Positions 42,274 through 54,715 of a stretch of DNA of 64,000 nt are shown here, in pieces; the first letter of the stretch is position 1; each line of letters begins with the position of its first letter. Below the pieces are notes generated by a model that was given only the letters and a program-made list of their open reading frames with translations, made no database searches and was not told the origin of the DNA. The stretch covers positions 20,099,555 through 20,163,554 of the forward strand of contig NC_037093.1 of the NCBI RefSeq assembly GCF_002994745.2, read 5' to 3'. This DNA comes from Rosa chinensis. Taxonomy: Eukaryota; Streptophyta; Magnoliopsida; Rosales; Rosaceae. The translations under genes and the position numbers were made by a program.

Positions 42274-43700
42274 TTCAAAACTTTCTTTTAAATGTGAACG
42301 AATCAACCGGAAAGCTGTGACATATTGGTTATTTAAAATAATTAAATTATTCAAGTCACAGATTAGAATCTCTCATTAGATGGGTAATAGAGAAGATCAC
42401 CAAGATTTCGGGATCCGCTAAGGTGGGAAAAACATTGTTGTTTCTATTCAAAAAAAAAAAAAACTTGCATTCGAATCTTGAGGTAAGTTCCTTCTCCTTT
42501 TCTTTTACTAGAAGTCAAGCGTGTAAATAATCTTTCAATGTTGCAAAAATTCTTACTTTTTTACACTAGTGCGTCCTCTGTTCTTTACTATTGGTGATTG
42601 TTGTTGAACAACGACACATGCTTAAGATTGAACAATAATAGGGTTTAAATTGTTGTTGAGTGCATATATTTGTATTCCACTTTCAATAATTGTATGATCT
42701 TCTGTAATGCAAAATTTTAGCATGGTGTTCTGCCAATTTATGTGTTGACCGTTTGTGAAAATGTCTAACTATTTGTGAAAATGTCTAACTGAACCTGTTC
42801 TTTCCAAGTGTGAATTTTGATGGCAATTCCTCGAGTGTTATATGATTAAGTCACTTTCAGCTCCTACAATACGGGGGAAAAAAAAAACTCTTGTGCTCTT
42901 GTTACCGAATAACTCTTCATCCACATCGGAAGAGCTTTAACCCTAGGCGGCTCTCTTAGGGTTGGCTTTTTCAGGCAAGCGGCGGCGACTTGGGCTTGTC
43001 TCCAATTGCGTAGCGGCCTTTGTCTTCGAGTCTAAAGAACGATGGTGACTGTTTTCTTTGTAAGTTCGTCAGCGGCAATCTTTGGACGAGATATCAGAGA
43101 GACTGAGGAGGAAGGGAAGATCTCGGGGTCTTCTTTTGGGTTTTGAAGTGAGGTGACGGTGGCTGCGAAGTTGATGTCGACAAGTAGTAGCGACAACTTT
43201 GAGTTGCAGGTGAGGATCCAGGTCATGTTCTAGGTCGTAGTGAAGGTAGCGGCAGATAGCAACTTTGATAGCAACGAAATTACGGTGCGCCGTCTTGGCT
43301 GGAGTGCGGTGGTGCTAGTCATGTCCTAGCAGCCCATCCGACCGTCGAATTGCGGAAGCATTTGTCTGGCCCAGTTTGAATAGGAAAGGGAAGGGTTGGG
43401 CTGTGGGCTTTTGGGCCTACGACTTAATTCTCATTTTTTGCAATATTTGTTGGGTTTTTCCCTAATTGCCTAGTTTGATTAATTTAGAATAATGTATATG
43501 CTACTTAAGGGTGTCTCTATAAGCCTTCATAGAAGTGCTTGACTTTACAGTACCACAATTGCATGCTCGGCCTGTAAAGTTAGGTAGTTTAGATTGCCTA
43601 CAAAGCGAGGTATTTTTTATTAGCATAGACTACTTAGCGCTATAATTGTTGAAACATAGTCGTTCTTGTACTATTCTTATCTATGAAACAGGGGCATACA
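42274..43700. other. Unassigned stretch between the Pack-MULE and the third Copia element
   Basis: No gene. 42950-43330 is GC-rich with many GCGGC words, like the 5' regions of plant LINEs, but no ORF1 follows. A 20-bp phrase (TTGTGAAAATGTCTAACT) is repeated at about 42753-42790. Confidence 0.4.
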
Positions 43701-44389
43701 ATTGGTATGTACTCTTTATTTCAAAACTGAGAAAAAAATTAAATTGTTTAAGGACAGCTAGTTTGTGTGTCTGACTCAAACTCTGATTACTTGTCTGAGT
43801 TGTAATATGCTGGGTTAGTCTTACCGATATCTATGGAGATATTTGAATCATTGTATGATTTAGTGACCTTGTAAGACGCAGATTCTTTGCTTGTAATCCA
43901 CTATATAAAGAGACCCATATTATCAATGGGACAAAATACTGTTTACTCCCTATACTTATAGGGAGTCGACGTTTCAATCCCTCACATTTCAATTTCACCT
44001 AAAAACTCCCTAAACGTTCTACTTTCACCCAATTAGTCCTTACCGTCAATTTTCCATCAAATTCTCTGTTAACTTGCTGACGTGGCATCCCTTACATGTC
44101 GAAATGTCTATTATACCCTCACTTTTTTCTTTTCTTTTATATTTATTTTTTCTCTCTTTTTTTTTCTTTTTTCTTTTTTTTTTCTTTTTCCCTATTCTCC
44201 TTCCAGCTCTCTCGTCCTCCGTTTATCTCCATCCTTCCAAAAACGAACACAGCTCTCTCTCCATCAATTCAACCTCCACACTAGTACTGGCCAAAACCTC
44301 CACACTAGTAAAGGAATCCAAACCCAGGTAACAAATCATCGATCTGTGTTCTATATTCTGTTTTGCTTTCTCAAACCAAATGGAGGTTT

Positions 44390-44800
44390 CTGAGGAGGTG
44401 GTGGGGAACCTGACGACGATCTCCGTGGCAGCCATCACCAGGATCAAGGCCTACGGGGTCGTGTCTGGTCAGAGCTTCGGCGGCGGGATTTGCTGGCATG
44501 GTGTCGCCGTCCGGCATCATAAAAAACTGGCTTGTTAAAAACGGGGTCGGAATCGGCGACCTTGGAGGCTGAATCAGTGGGCTCACCATACATGGAATCC
44601 AAGTTGAAAGGTTCGGAGCCGGCAGAATTGCTGGAAAACATGGCCGAGCCGCCGAAGATGTTATGAAAGTCCTAGGCTTTCGGGGCTCCGAAGTTCGGGT
44701 CGTGATCATTTGAGAAGAAAGGTATCACCCCTTTTGCAGATTTGATGTTATTTCTCAGTTGGGTGAATACCCTTTTCGACTTTTGTGTCCACACTGTAAG
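44390..44800 (-). pseudogene. Captured gene fragment, possibly auxilin-like J-protein N-terminal region
   Basis: The minus strand reads FFSNDHDPNFGAPKA, then after a stop DFHNIFGGSAMFSS, then FNLDSMYGEPTD and DPVFNKPVFYD. The pattern of short FxxxFGG / DxxYGE / PVFxKPVYDD blocks reminds me of the disordered N-terminal regions of plant auxilin-like J-domain proteins. This rests on memory only and no J domain is present. At least one stop and one frame change interrupt it. Confidence 0.35.
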
Positions 44801-44824
44801 CTTTGAATTCGAGTGTAGAAATTG

Positions 44825-44975
44825 AATTTGATTCTCATGATTTTCTGGGTTGTGCATTATATGTTCTGGCTTACAGTGGTTTTGATTTTCATGATTTTCT
44901 GGGTTGTGGATTATATGTTCTAGCTTATAGTGGTTTTGATTCTCATGATTCTCTGGGTTGTGGATTAGCAGCTAT
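44825..44975 (+). repeat. 57-bp tandem repeat, about three copies
   Basis: TTTTGATTTTCATGATTTTC and TGGGTTGTGGATTATATGTT recur with a 57-bp period. It lies inside the MULE, between the captured fragment and the right TIR. Confidence 0.85.
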
Positions 44976-46434
44976 GAAAAGTTAGGCTGTAAAAACAATG
45001 GAGGATCTGGAGAGGCAGATGTGGAAATATATGAGAAGTTAATGGAGGCTAATCATGTTGAAGAAAGATAATCCGACCTCTCCTCTCCTTTGCTCTCTCT
45101 ACCCTTTTTGTTTTTTTTTTGAGTTTTGAATCTTTCTCTTCTTCATTGAAGGTCTGGAGATGGAGAGAGAGCTGGGTTCGTTTTTGAAAGAAGAAGATAG
45201 AGATAAACAGAGGAGGAGAGAGCTGGAAGAAGAATAGGTAAAAAGAAAAAAGGAAAAATAAGAGAGAGAAAAAATAAATATAAAAGAAAAGAAAAAAGTG
45301 AGGGTATAATAGACATTTCAGTGTGTAAGGGATGCCACGTCAGCAATTTAACAGAGATTTTGACGGAGAATTGACGGCAAGGACCAATTGGGTGAAATTA
45401 GAAAGTTTAGGGAGTTTTTAGGTGAAATTGAAATGTGAGGGACTGAAACGTCGACTCCCTATAAGTATAGGGAGTAAACAGTATTTTGTCCTTATCAATG
45501 AAAGTACAACTCATTCTCTCCAAATTTCTGATTTCCTAAAACACACTATCAACACGAAGTCCTAACCCTGAAACCCTAATTTTGTAACCTTCAAACCCTA
45601 GTTTCCACCGCCGCACACCTTGAAGCCCTCGATCCTAAGGGTCCAGAACCAGTGGCGAAACTACCAGTTCTGCCAGAAAAGCCCCGAACCGGCCATTGGA
45701 AAACCTGAACTGGTCTGGTTGGCCTTGCTTGAGCACCCCTGTGCCTGCCTCAGCGCATAGGCCCTGTACAGCCTCCACACAGTCACTGCTTAGCGCTCGC
45801 AAGCCTCCGGCCATCGCCAGCCACCAGCGATCCTTCCGGCCACTTTCCAACAATTTCTGGCCATTTTTCCGATGACTCTTTTTCAAGGTAAATTTTTATA
45901 AAAGTTCCCGCTTTCAAGTAATTTACTTTCTTTTCTTTTCTCGAGGACTTCCAATATCCCTTCTTCTACCTCCCACTTCTTCTTTTGTGGGAAGAATTAA
46001 GCCGAATTGTGAGGGTTCATGTTATCTCCAAGCTTGGAGCTTGTTGAGATCTCCAAACTTAAGGTTTGTAGAGAATATACGATTGATCACACACATCATT
46101 GTTTCGATCTAATCCAAGATCTCTTGGAACTGAATTTCTTGGGAGCGATTACGCATCGTGGTAGCTTTTTCGCTCCAAAACTAACCCATTTTCTTGTTCC
46201 TTTTCAAGATGAGTAAACTGAGCAAATTGGACTTTGCTATATTGGGGAAAACTGGCTCTGGATATCACAAGTAGGTTCACGATATCCACCAGCATCTCAA
46301 GGCTCAAGGAATCCTGGGAATGATTCTTGAGCCTAGCCAAGACGTGCTAACTATTGAGCAAGCTTAAGCTTAGGAAGAAAATAGAGTAGCTTAGAGGGAA
46401 ATAAGGTGAAAGCCCTCATCTTAAACCCTAATGA

Positions 46435-46851
46435 TTCGCTCCAGTACGAGTATCTGAATAAAAAAGACCCTAGAAGGCTGTGGGTCTCACTCGAAGAACA
46501 CTTTGGCAACGTCTGTGACTCCTTGCGTCCTGACTAGAAGTGAGATGACATAATCTCCGCTTCTGTGATTTCAAGACTGTTCTTACCTACAACTCAGAAG
46601 CATTTCACATTAAATCCTTAATGAAATTCTGTGGTAAAGAGATCACAAATGTGATGTTGATTGAGAGGACTCTCTCTACCTTTTCCGTCTCTGCTTTGAT
46701 CGTTGCTAAGAACTATCAAATCGATGTTACTGTAGAATGGATCACAAGGTTTCATGACCTCATTGGAGACATGAATGTCGCTAAAAAGCATGACAACATC
46801 TTTGTGAAAAACTATAATTCGAGACCCGTGAGAACTAAGTATATTCCGTAG
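46435..46851 (+). pseudogene. Copia gag fragment (UBN2-like)
   Basis: The best-preserved coding piece of the decayed Copia. A frame from ATG 46621 reads MKFCGKEITNVMLIERTLST and ends with VKNYNSRPVRTKYIP. The preceding 180 bp translate in other frames to parts of the same domain. This is the capsid-like region of Copia gag. Confidence 0.7.
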
Positions 46852-49800
46852 TCCAATTATAGTCGCGCCCCTAAGGAAGGGTGCTAGGAGAGAAACCCTA
46901 ATCCTCAGGATACTTCAGGACGTTTTGGTCCATATAATTTCTTTACTTGGGAAGGTAACCGCCAAAATAAGCATACATGGAACTGAAGAGGTCAACGTGG
47001 AAAGAGAGAGGGAGGCAATGCCTCTGGTCATGTTGGTGACTCCACCAACACTAAGAGCGCTCCATCCTTACAATGCTTTCAAAGCACCTCAATCAAGGGG
47101 GCTGAGCACAAAGATTTTTGTCTTTGATGTGGAGTGTCCGGACATTAGGCAAAGGCATGTAATGCATCCTAGAATGTTGCAAATGCATACGTACAAGATG
47201 TATATATCGTGAAGCAAGGAAAGCAAACATGGAACAAGAGGATCAAAAAGGTGATCTCGAACTAAGGGTTAAAGACTTCAAATCAGGCCGGGATCAAGAG
47301 ACTGGCGATTTTGAATAAAGTCTTTATTTTCCAAGAGATGTAATAGGCAATTGCCATATATTTTGTACTAAATGTCATTGGTTTAGTTTTTCTTCAACTA
47401 GGCTCATCCAAAGTGAGTATGATGTCTAGAAAGGTTTTAAGATGAGCTTTACTCCGCTGACATTTCTCTACTTACCTGGTCATATTTATTTTGGAGTTAC
47501 CGAAAGAAGTTAAACGACTACCTTTGTTTTGCATTAGCAAGTTTTGGATTAGATTTTCTTTTGGTCAAAGAAACAATAATGTACACCGTTGGCTTATGAA
47601 TAAAATTTTTAGTTCTTTTCATTATGACTCCATTTGAGATTCTGAGAATATTACTTTGTGATTACGATGGCTGGGCCATTAAGATTAGTTCAAGGACATG
47701 GAATGACCAAAATTCCTCTTACCAAATGGCACCTTGATTACTATCACATAAACCATTTAAGCTCCTAGGGCAAATCGAACCCTATAGAGCTATTCCAGCC
47801 AACGGATTCCATGCGGAAATGCATATAGAGAACTGAAAAGAGTTCCTTTGCATTACCTCTAATGATTGCGAACAAAGACACATCTTAGAGAAACTTATGT
47901 GTCTCTCTAGTGGACTTTATGTCACCACTATTCGGGCTATTGAGTCCAATCAAGTTATGAGAGAAGATCTCTTGGATTTAGACATATATTGGCTTGTCAT
48001 GATAGGATAGGTCATTCTAGTCATGATATTATGATCCATCTACTAAAGACTTCACACAGACATCCATTTTTTTTTCCGAGCAAATGAAGCAAGAATCAAA
48101 TGTTGATTCCTTGACTAAGTGTGACCGCCGCAGCTGCCTCTGGCGCTGCCGCCGTCCATCACCCGCCTAGGGTTGGTGCAGTCCATATCCATGATGCCAT
48201 GGATGGTGTCCATCATGGTGATGGCGCCATAGGTGATGCTGCAATCACCAACTTTGCTTCTAATAGCGTTTCAGACGCTAAGGCCTAACCAAAATCCTTA
48301 TTGGTTGCTTCTAAGGCTTCTCGTTCGTTCTACAAAGCCTGTTCCTTATGGAAATTAGGATCGAGACCGTCCTATGCAAAGGATACAAAAATACTCATTC
48401 ATTTCTTACATAGAATCTGAGGGGATTCTGTGAACTGATTCAACCAACTTGCAGACGTTTAAATATTTCATGATGTTGGTTGACGCGCAAACATGCTGGT
48501 CACTTGTTGTGCCATTGTCCCCTTGTAATGCTGCTTATACTGCACTCTTAGCACATATCATATGACAACGAGGCCACTCTTCGGATCATTCCACTCAGTC
48601 AATTCGACTTGACCATGCTAGAGAGTTTACATCGAAGATTTTAGATGATTATTGCATATAATTGGAATTGATGTTGGACATCATATTCCTATGTATACAC
48701 CCAAATGGTCTAGTGGAAACGACTACGATGGTAGCCCGGACATTGGTAATGCTTACCAATCTCCCTATATTTGCTTGGGGTGATGTAATATCGCATGCAG
48801 CTATGCTAATTCGACTACGACTCATCGCCACACAATCTATCTTTGCGTTACATCTAGTGACTGAGTAAAAGTATCTCGTACGTACACATATTTAAGTGCG
48901 CCATTTATGTGCCAATTGAGCCACCACAGCACACCATGATGGGTCCTCACAGACGAATAGGCAAATACATTGGATTTGAGACTCCAACAGTCGTCCACCA
49001 CTTAATACCCTTGCTAGGTGATCTCTTTATCACTAGATTTGTGGATTGCCACTTGATGAAACAATCTTCTCGTCGTTAAGTGTAGATAAGAACATGAATG
49101 TTCAACAGGAACAACATGAATTGTCGTGGTCTGTCCTATTATGTCTCATCTCGATCCCCTCTAAAGTGACGAGATCACACATATCTGCTGCAAACATGCT
49201 TGCAAGGATGAACGTCCCTACGAGAGGATGTAGCGTCACCCTACACGGAGGTAGGCATGACACTAATGCTATAAAGAGTGGCACTCTGGCGTTATAGGAC
49301 ATGGCTCCAGCTAGGATGCGTGGGAGGCCCGTGGATTCAAAGGATACTTTGGCACAACTTAATCCTTTGATAATCGATACTCAAAATCTATCTCATGAGA
49401 ATGTTCTGGATTATGGTTAACGTTGGGGGATGCCTCAACAACAAAACCTATTCTTGAGAATAAAGAGCTCTCTGAAAATTACACTAGTGTACATGAGACG
49501 TGGGATAGAAACTCCATCATGATTAATGATGTATTCGTGCATGTCGTAGCGCATGAGTTTGTTGAGTCCAATGATATCGAATCACGCTCCATTGATGAAT
49601 GAATGCCAACATAGAGAGAATTAGCTTAAATGGAAAGATGCGATCCAGGCTGAGTTGGATTCTCTAATGAAGGATAAGGTTTTTCGAGCCAGTGATGCCG
49701 ACACCTTCTAACATAAAACCTGTTGTCTAATAGGTCTTCATTAAAAAGCATGATGAGAAAAAGATATGGTAATTTCGCCTTATGGCGCTAGATTTCTCAC

Positions 49801-49861
49801 AAATGCCCTGGAATCGACTACAATGAGACATATTTTCCCGTAATGGATGTCATTGCACTCC

Positions 49862-49982
49862 ACTACCCTGTCAGTTTGATAGTTTCCGAATAACTGAACA
49901 TGCAGCTTATGAATGTGATCACTGCCCTGTCAGTTTGGTAGTTTCCGAATAACTGAACATGCAACTTATGAATGTGATCACT
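49862..49982 (+). repeat. 61-bp tandem duplication in the Copia RT relic
   Basis: CCTGTCAGTTTGATAGTTTC through GAATGTGATCACT occurs twice head to tail with two or three differences. It arose after the RT had lost constraint, because 61 is not a multiple of three. Confidence 0.85.
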
Positions 49983-51492
49983 AAGTATCTTTATGAGGAT
50001 CTAGATATAGAATATACATGAAGGTTCCTGATGAACTTCATTCACCCAAGTTAAGTGGCTCTAGACTATGGAGCGCATTTAAAATGAGGTTGATATGCTC
50101 ACTAAAGTGACTACTTGATTGGGAAGGGATATGCCCACTCGTTTCCATGACAAGTTTCATATTCTATCGCTGTTCATGTTGGTGACATGATCTTCATTGA
50201 AAGCCCTTAAAGAGTTAAGGAAAACCACTTATCACTTGAAATCCAAATTTGAGATGAAGGATCTTGGGAGAACACAGTTTTGTTTCTGTTTGGAACTTGA
50301 TCACTGTGTTGATGGATTCGTAGACATTTTGACTATGTCAAGCCTTCAAGCACACCCATGATCGTTTGTAGTCTTGATCCTAAAAGGAATCCTCTTCGTT
50401 CGAAGGATGATGATGAAGATGTGCCAGAGGCAGAAGTGCCCTACTCAAGTACAATAGGTGCATTATTGCACTTAGCTCAATGCACATGACCAAACATCTC
50501 ATTTGCTGTGAACTTGTTAGCTAGACATAGTTTTGCACCAACGCAATGCCATTAGATTAGTGTAAAAGATATCTTTCGATACTTGAGAAGTACGATTGGT
50601 ATGAACTTGTTCTATACAAAGAGATAATGGATTCACACACCAGGAACGCAGCCAACACTGGCCTACGTCCTCCATCCCCATCCCAAAACGACATTAGTGT
50701 TTTGGAAGGTTTTGCTGATACTGGGTACCTCTCTGACCCACATAAAGGTCATTCACAAACTGGTTATATGTTTACCATGGTAAGATCATGATATCTTGGA
50801 GGTCTACAAAACAGACCCTTGTCACTACTTCTTTGAACCACGTAGAGAGTATTGCTCTTCACGAAACGATTCATGAATGTATATGGATTTGATCCATACT
50901 TCTTATCAATTCATGATTTCATTCAATCTTGAGTGTTATCGCTTTCTATAAAAGCATGTGTTGTAATGATTATGTTGTCATTCATGGTACATCCACATTG
51001 AGAAATGTCCATATAGATTGTACAAGGAGTTTGGAAGGATTGAAATCTTGAAATCCAAGTGAATTAAGGGAAATAAATTCTTTTGTGTAGTTGAGCTTAA
51101 CCCGTGGAACCAAATTTCAGATGGGCTAATAGAGCTGTTCGATTAGCACCAGATAATAATGACTTGAAAATGTTTGGCACTAGTTAGCGTAAGCTTACCC
51201 CTATAGACTTTTGTTCAGGTATGACACAAGTTTAGAGAAGGACTAAGTAAGACGAGCCTAGAATGAATAGCCTAGAAGAAATAGTTTATTTACATTCTAC
51301 TTTAAAACACTCACACATTCGGCATTAGGTGCTTAAAATCACCTATACCAGGTCCCGGACGTGACACTAACACCGAAAAGCACAAGTTGTATAGCGAAAG
51401 AATAATTTTATATTTGATTTTTGGGTTTAGATGAAACGTGTAGACTACACTAAAAATTGATTTTTAAGAAGTATATATCACAAACTTATGTG

Positions 51493-52616
51493 TTTTTTTT
51501 TTTTGAGGAAATAGATAACTTCATTCATTTATCTATGGCCAGAAGGCACGTACATCAAATGTTGTCTTACACCAAAATCATAAGTGGTATAAGCTACCAA
51601 ACAAAGGACAGGTGACCCTCACTGCTAACACATGCGCTCACTTATTGAGCCTACATACAAGAGATCAAAACCTCATTACAAGCCTCTTTTTGAAAAGTAA
51701 ACCTAGCCGCCTAGAGACCTCAATTGGTGTACAACTAGATAGAACTAAGAAGCAAATAGTAAAAGACTCAATTTCAAGTACTAGGCAAGGAGACCTTGGA
51801 ACCAAAAGCTTCCTTTTGCCCTTATCTTGAGAATCCTCTGTTGTTATTACTCTAAAGGATTTGCTAGAGGCACGAAAGTGCGTAGTTCCCTAACAAAATT
51901 AGAGAGTAAAACAAACCTAGGGTACCCATAACAAAAGAAGACAAAGTAAAGTAAATTGAAAAAACAACACAAGGCAGGGCCCAAAGAGAACCCTAACCCA
52001 AGCTTCAGCCCAAAAAGGCCCACAACCAATGCCCAAACCCAGAAGGTCAGACCAAAAGTGGGCCATACCTACCCCCCCCGGCCCAAGCTGCAGACCTGCC
52101 TCACCACGCCTCCACCTCCACCTCCACCTCCCAATCAGTGACATCAGACCTGCAACACGACCCATCGCCGCCCGACCAACGGAGAATGACCGCGATCCCG
52201 ATCCAGGCCAAAACGCCTTTGCCTGAGTCGAAACCAACGTTCGATCATCGTCGTCAGCCAACCAATCAAAACAATCAAACCCAACCGGCCGACCGCTGAC
52301 TACCACCAGACGTCACCTCCGCCCCTGCAAGGACTTATGCCCACTTCGATCCTGTCCCAATGCCATGATGCAACCACCACCTGCAACCGGGAGAGAGGCG
52401 GTAGAAACACCCACCGATCTCAACCTCCGAGTCGGAAGCACGCCTCCTAACTAAGCTACCAATTCGACCACCTCCAACATGCGCAGGCAAGGCCAAAGGC
52501 AGTCGCCGATGCCGGAGCACAGCCTGACAGGCTTCTACGCAACCAACGACGTTCTACAGAGAGGGGTTCATCGAGGCGTTCTAGAGAGAGGGTTAGAATG
52601 CAAATTGCTGTTTGTA
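51493..52616 (-). mobile_element. Short LINE-derived retroposon with 18-bp target duplication
   Basis: A poly(T) run at 51493-51504 is the poly(A) tail of a minus-strand insertion. The 18-bp sequence ATATCACAAACTTATGTG flanks it exactly at 51475-51492 and 52617-52634. Next to the tail is GAATGAAGTTATCTATTTCC, a typical plant LINE 3' end. The other end is GC-rich, like a LINE 5' region. ORF1 and ORF2 are missing, so at 1124 bp this is an internally deleted LINE or a LINE-mobilised non-autonomous RNA. The perfect duplication indicates a young insertion. Confidence 0.8.
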
Positions 52617-52760
52617 ATATCACAAACTTATGTGTTATATCAGACTAATTTGAATGAAAATGACACTTTCAAAATATTTCAACAATTTTTTCGTTAGAAA
52701 GTCAAGGAAACTTATAATTAGTTTTTAGAATCTTGAATGAGACGTGGGAACAATGATGAG

Positions 52761-52869
52761 TTTTTTTTTTTTTGATCCCATCAACAACTAGTCTTTTTTT
52801 GTGAGTCGAACTCACAACCTCTCACTTACAAAAGAGAGACTTATGCCACTAGACCAAATGGTACTGGAC
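52761..52869 (-). mobile_element. tRNA-derived SINE
   Basis: The minus strand reads GGTCTAGTGGCATAAGTC (A-box region) and then GTTGTGAGTTCGACTCAC, whose AGTTCGACTC fits a pol III B box. It ends in a 13-nt poly(A). Imperfect target duplications ACAATGATGAG and ACAATGATAAG flank it at 52750-52760 and 52871-52881. About 109 bp. The copy at 1740-1830 is related. Confidence 0.8.
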
Positions 52870-52881
52870 AACAATGATAAG

Positions 52882-53459
52882 TTTTGAAAATCAATTTGTG
52901 CAAAGCATATCAAAACAAAAATAGTTAATTGTTAATAATATAATATAAAAGGATAGTTCACCAAAAATGTGTGAGGATCATGATATCTCTGTGCAAATAA
53001 TTTGTACTCGTAGTTCGATCATGAAGTAAAATGATGGTGGGGTATGATCATTTTATTCAAGTTATAATTTTTTTTAATGATGATGCATCAATTAAGTGTT
53101 TTGTTATGCTAATGACATAATTGGTATGGCTTTTATAAATACTAAATTAATTGAAAAACAACATTAACTCTCTATTAATTGACTCATAAATTATTGATTG
53201 TTTTCAGCAATATTGTTATGGGTAAATTCGGTATGTGAAAAAGTAGAAGTTGACTCATCATACTAACATAAGAAAGTAAGCTGATGTGGATGCCTAGTCA
53301 TTGGACTGCTATTAATAAAAAATTTCGTCCGGATTACATTCAAAATAAGTCATGATTTTTAAACTTAAAACTAATTGACTCAAAAAGATATTTTATCTAT
53401 ATATTTATATATAGAAGCGACAATAAATAAATAATTATCACGTGACATTATCATATTGT
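52882..53459. other. AT-rich intergenic stretch, no gene seen
   Basis: No frame, element end or regulatory motif that I can support. Confidence 0.5.
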
Positions 53460-53468
53460 GATGGGAGC

Positions 53469-54520
53469 AAGGTTTCAAATTTCGGTTTCGGTTTCTGTTT
53501 CGATTTCGATACTTCAAATTTAAGGAAATTTCAGAGAAAGTTTCGATTTCGGTGGAAATTTCGGTTAAAAATAAAGAAATCTAATTAATTGCATTTATAA
53601 AATGATATTTTTGAATGAAACTTTTACATAGACTAAACTAACTTATAATAAACCTATTTACAATGTAACATCTCTAAAATTATACATTTATAATAGAATT
53701 ATGATATTTTATATAGACGAGTAATTAATTAGTACTGTAGTAGGTTGCTAAACTAGAGTTTTTATCTATGTGTTGTATATTGATAATGTAAATATGATTT
53801 ACTTTTTTTAATAATTAGAAAATTACAAGGGGTGGGGGAGAGCACGTAAAACCAAAACCCCGGTGAATGAAAATGAACAAGTACAACAAAAGGAATATAA
53901 AAGCTACTATGATGTGGTTCGATGTAGCTGGTTGAACTGTTTTCATTTAGTATCATACAATACTGCTCCCAAGTACATGAATTTTGGAAATGATTTTTGT
54001 ACTTCATCACATGGTTATTGTATGTGTACGTGTTGTTCCATTTCCACATGCAATCCATATATTGGATATTGTGGAATTACCTAATATGATATTACAGTGT
54101 ATGAAGCATACAATATTTGAGACAAAGCAAAAAGGAAATCATGTTGTGGTTGGAGCATTCAACTTTATAGCAGATAAAAACAAAAAGGTTTTTTGTTGTA
54201 TTCAACTTAATTGCAAAAAAAAATAAAAAAAAATCAAAATTTCATATTTTCTCTATAAAAGTATGAAGTAAAAATTCATTGTAGGTGACATAAAAATTTA
54301 ACAGAAATTTTAGAGAAATTTCGGACAAAATTTCGGTGTGAATTTTTAAATATATATTGTGTGTGTAGATATTTTGGAAATTAAGAATTTCGTGGAAATG
54401 TACGGAAAATTTAGGAAAATTTCAGAAAACTTCTGACGGAAATGATATAGCATATGAATTTCATTTCGGTACTTCAAAATTATGGAAATTTCGGCAGTTT
54501 CGGAGAAATTTAAAACATTG
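53469..54520. mobile_element. TIR element built of AATTTCGG repeats, 9-bp target duplication, just upstream of PYRB
   Basis: GATGGGAGC occurs at 53460-53468 and 54521-54529. Between them, the left end (AAGGTTTCAAATTTCGGTTT) and the right end (reversed: CAATGTTTTAAATTTCTCCG) are loosely inverted. Both arms, about 130-200 bp, are made of GAAATTTCGG/TTTCGATTTCGG units. The centre is AT-rich with no transposase. A 9-bp duplication points to the Mutator group. It ends about 200 bp before the presumed PYRB transcript start. Confidence 0.7.
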
Positions 54521-54715
54521 GATGGGAGCTAACAGCACCATAATATCTCTTTAGTGCCTAATGCAGGAAAAACAAAATGAAAATTATCTGTGAGTGGAGC
54601 AATTAGCATTTTAGTCGACAAAATATGCACTGAGAGCTGAGAGTCTGGTACTGCGCCGTTTTTCACGCCAATTACAAAATCCAGACTTCCTTCCTTCCTT
54701 TCTAGGCAAACTGAC

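Larger units (their letters stand above)
43929..45491. mobile_element. Mutator-like TIR element (1563 bp) carrying a probable captured gene fragment
   Basis: The left end GGACAAAATACTGTTTACTC is mirrored at 45472-45491, and inverted similarity extends about 350 bp on each side (43929-44280 and 45145-45491). The 9-bp duplication TTATCAATG lies at 43920-43928 and 45492-45500. The TIRs contain long CT-rich runs that give spurious frames. No transposase. The centre (about 44340-44860) carries coding-looking minus-strand sequence, which makes this a second Pack-MULE candidate. Confidence 0.88.
43700..51250 (+). mobile_element. Heavily decayed Copia retrotransposon with a MULE in its 5' LTR
   Basis: A plus-strand relic. 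LTR-like sequence with a TATATAAAGAG box (about 43912) is interrupted at 43929-45491 by a Mutator-like element and resumes with AAAGTACAACTCATTCTC. Gag-like sequence lies at about 46430-46850 (SLMKFCGKEITNVM, ERTLSTFSVSALIVAKNY). An integrase-proximal region at about 47180-47270 reads EAREANMEQEDQKGDLELR. Integrase debris lies at about 48450-48960, RT debris at about 49620-50330 (KKHDEK, GIDYNE-like) and RNase H at about 50690-50930 (GYLSDPHKGHSQTGYMF). Stops and frameshifts occur every few dozen codons. No 3' LTR was found. Confidence 0.75.

Noticed and set aside
44074..44393. Phe/Ser-rich reading frames on the plus strand
   Set aside because: They translate the CT-rich low-complexity tract of the MULE's left TIR; the same tract appears inverted in the right TIR.
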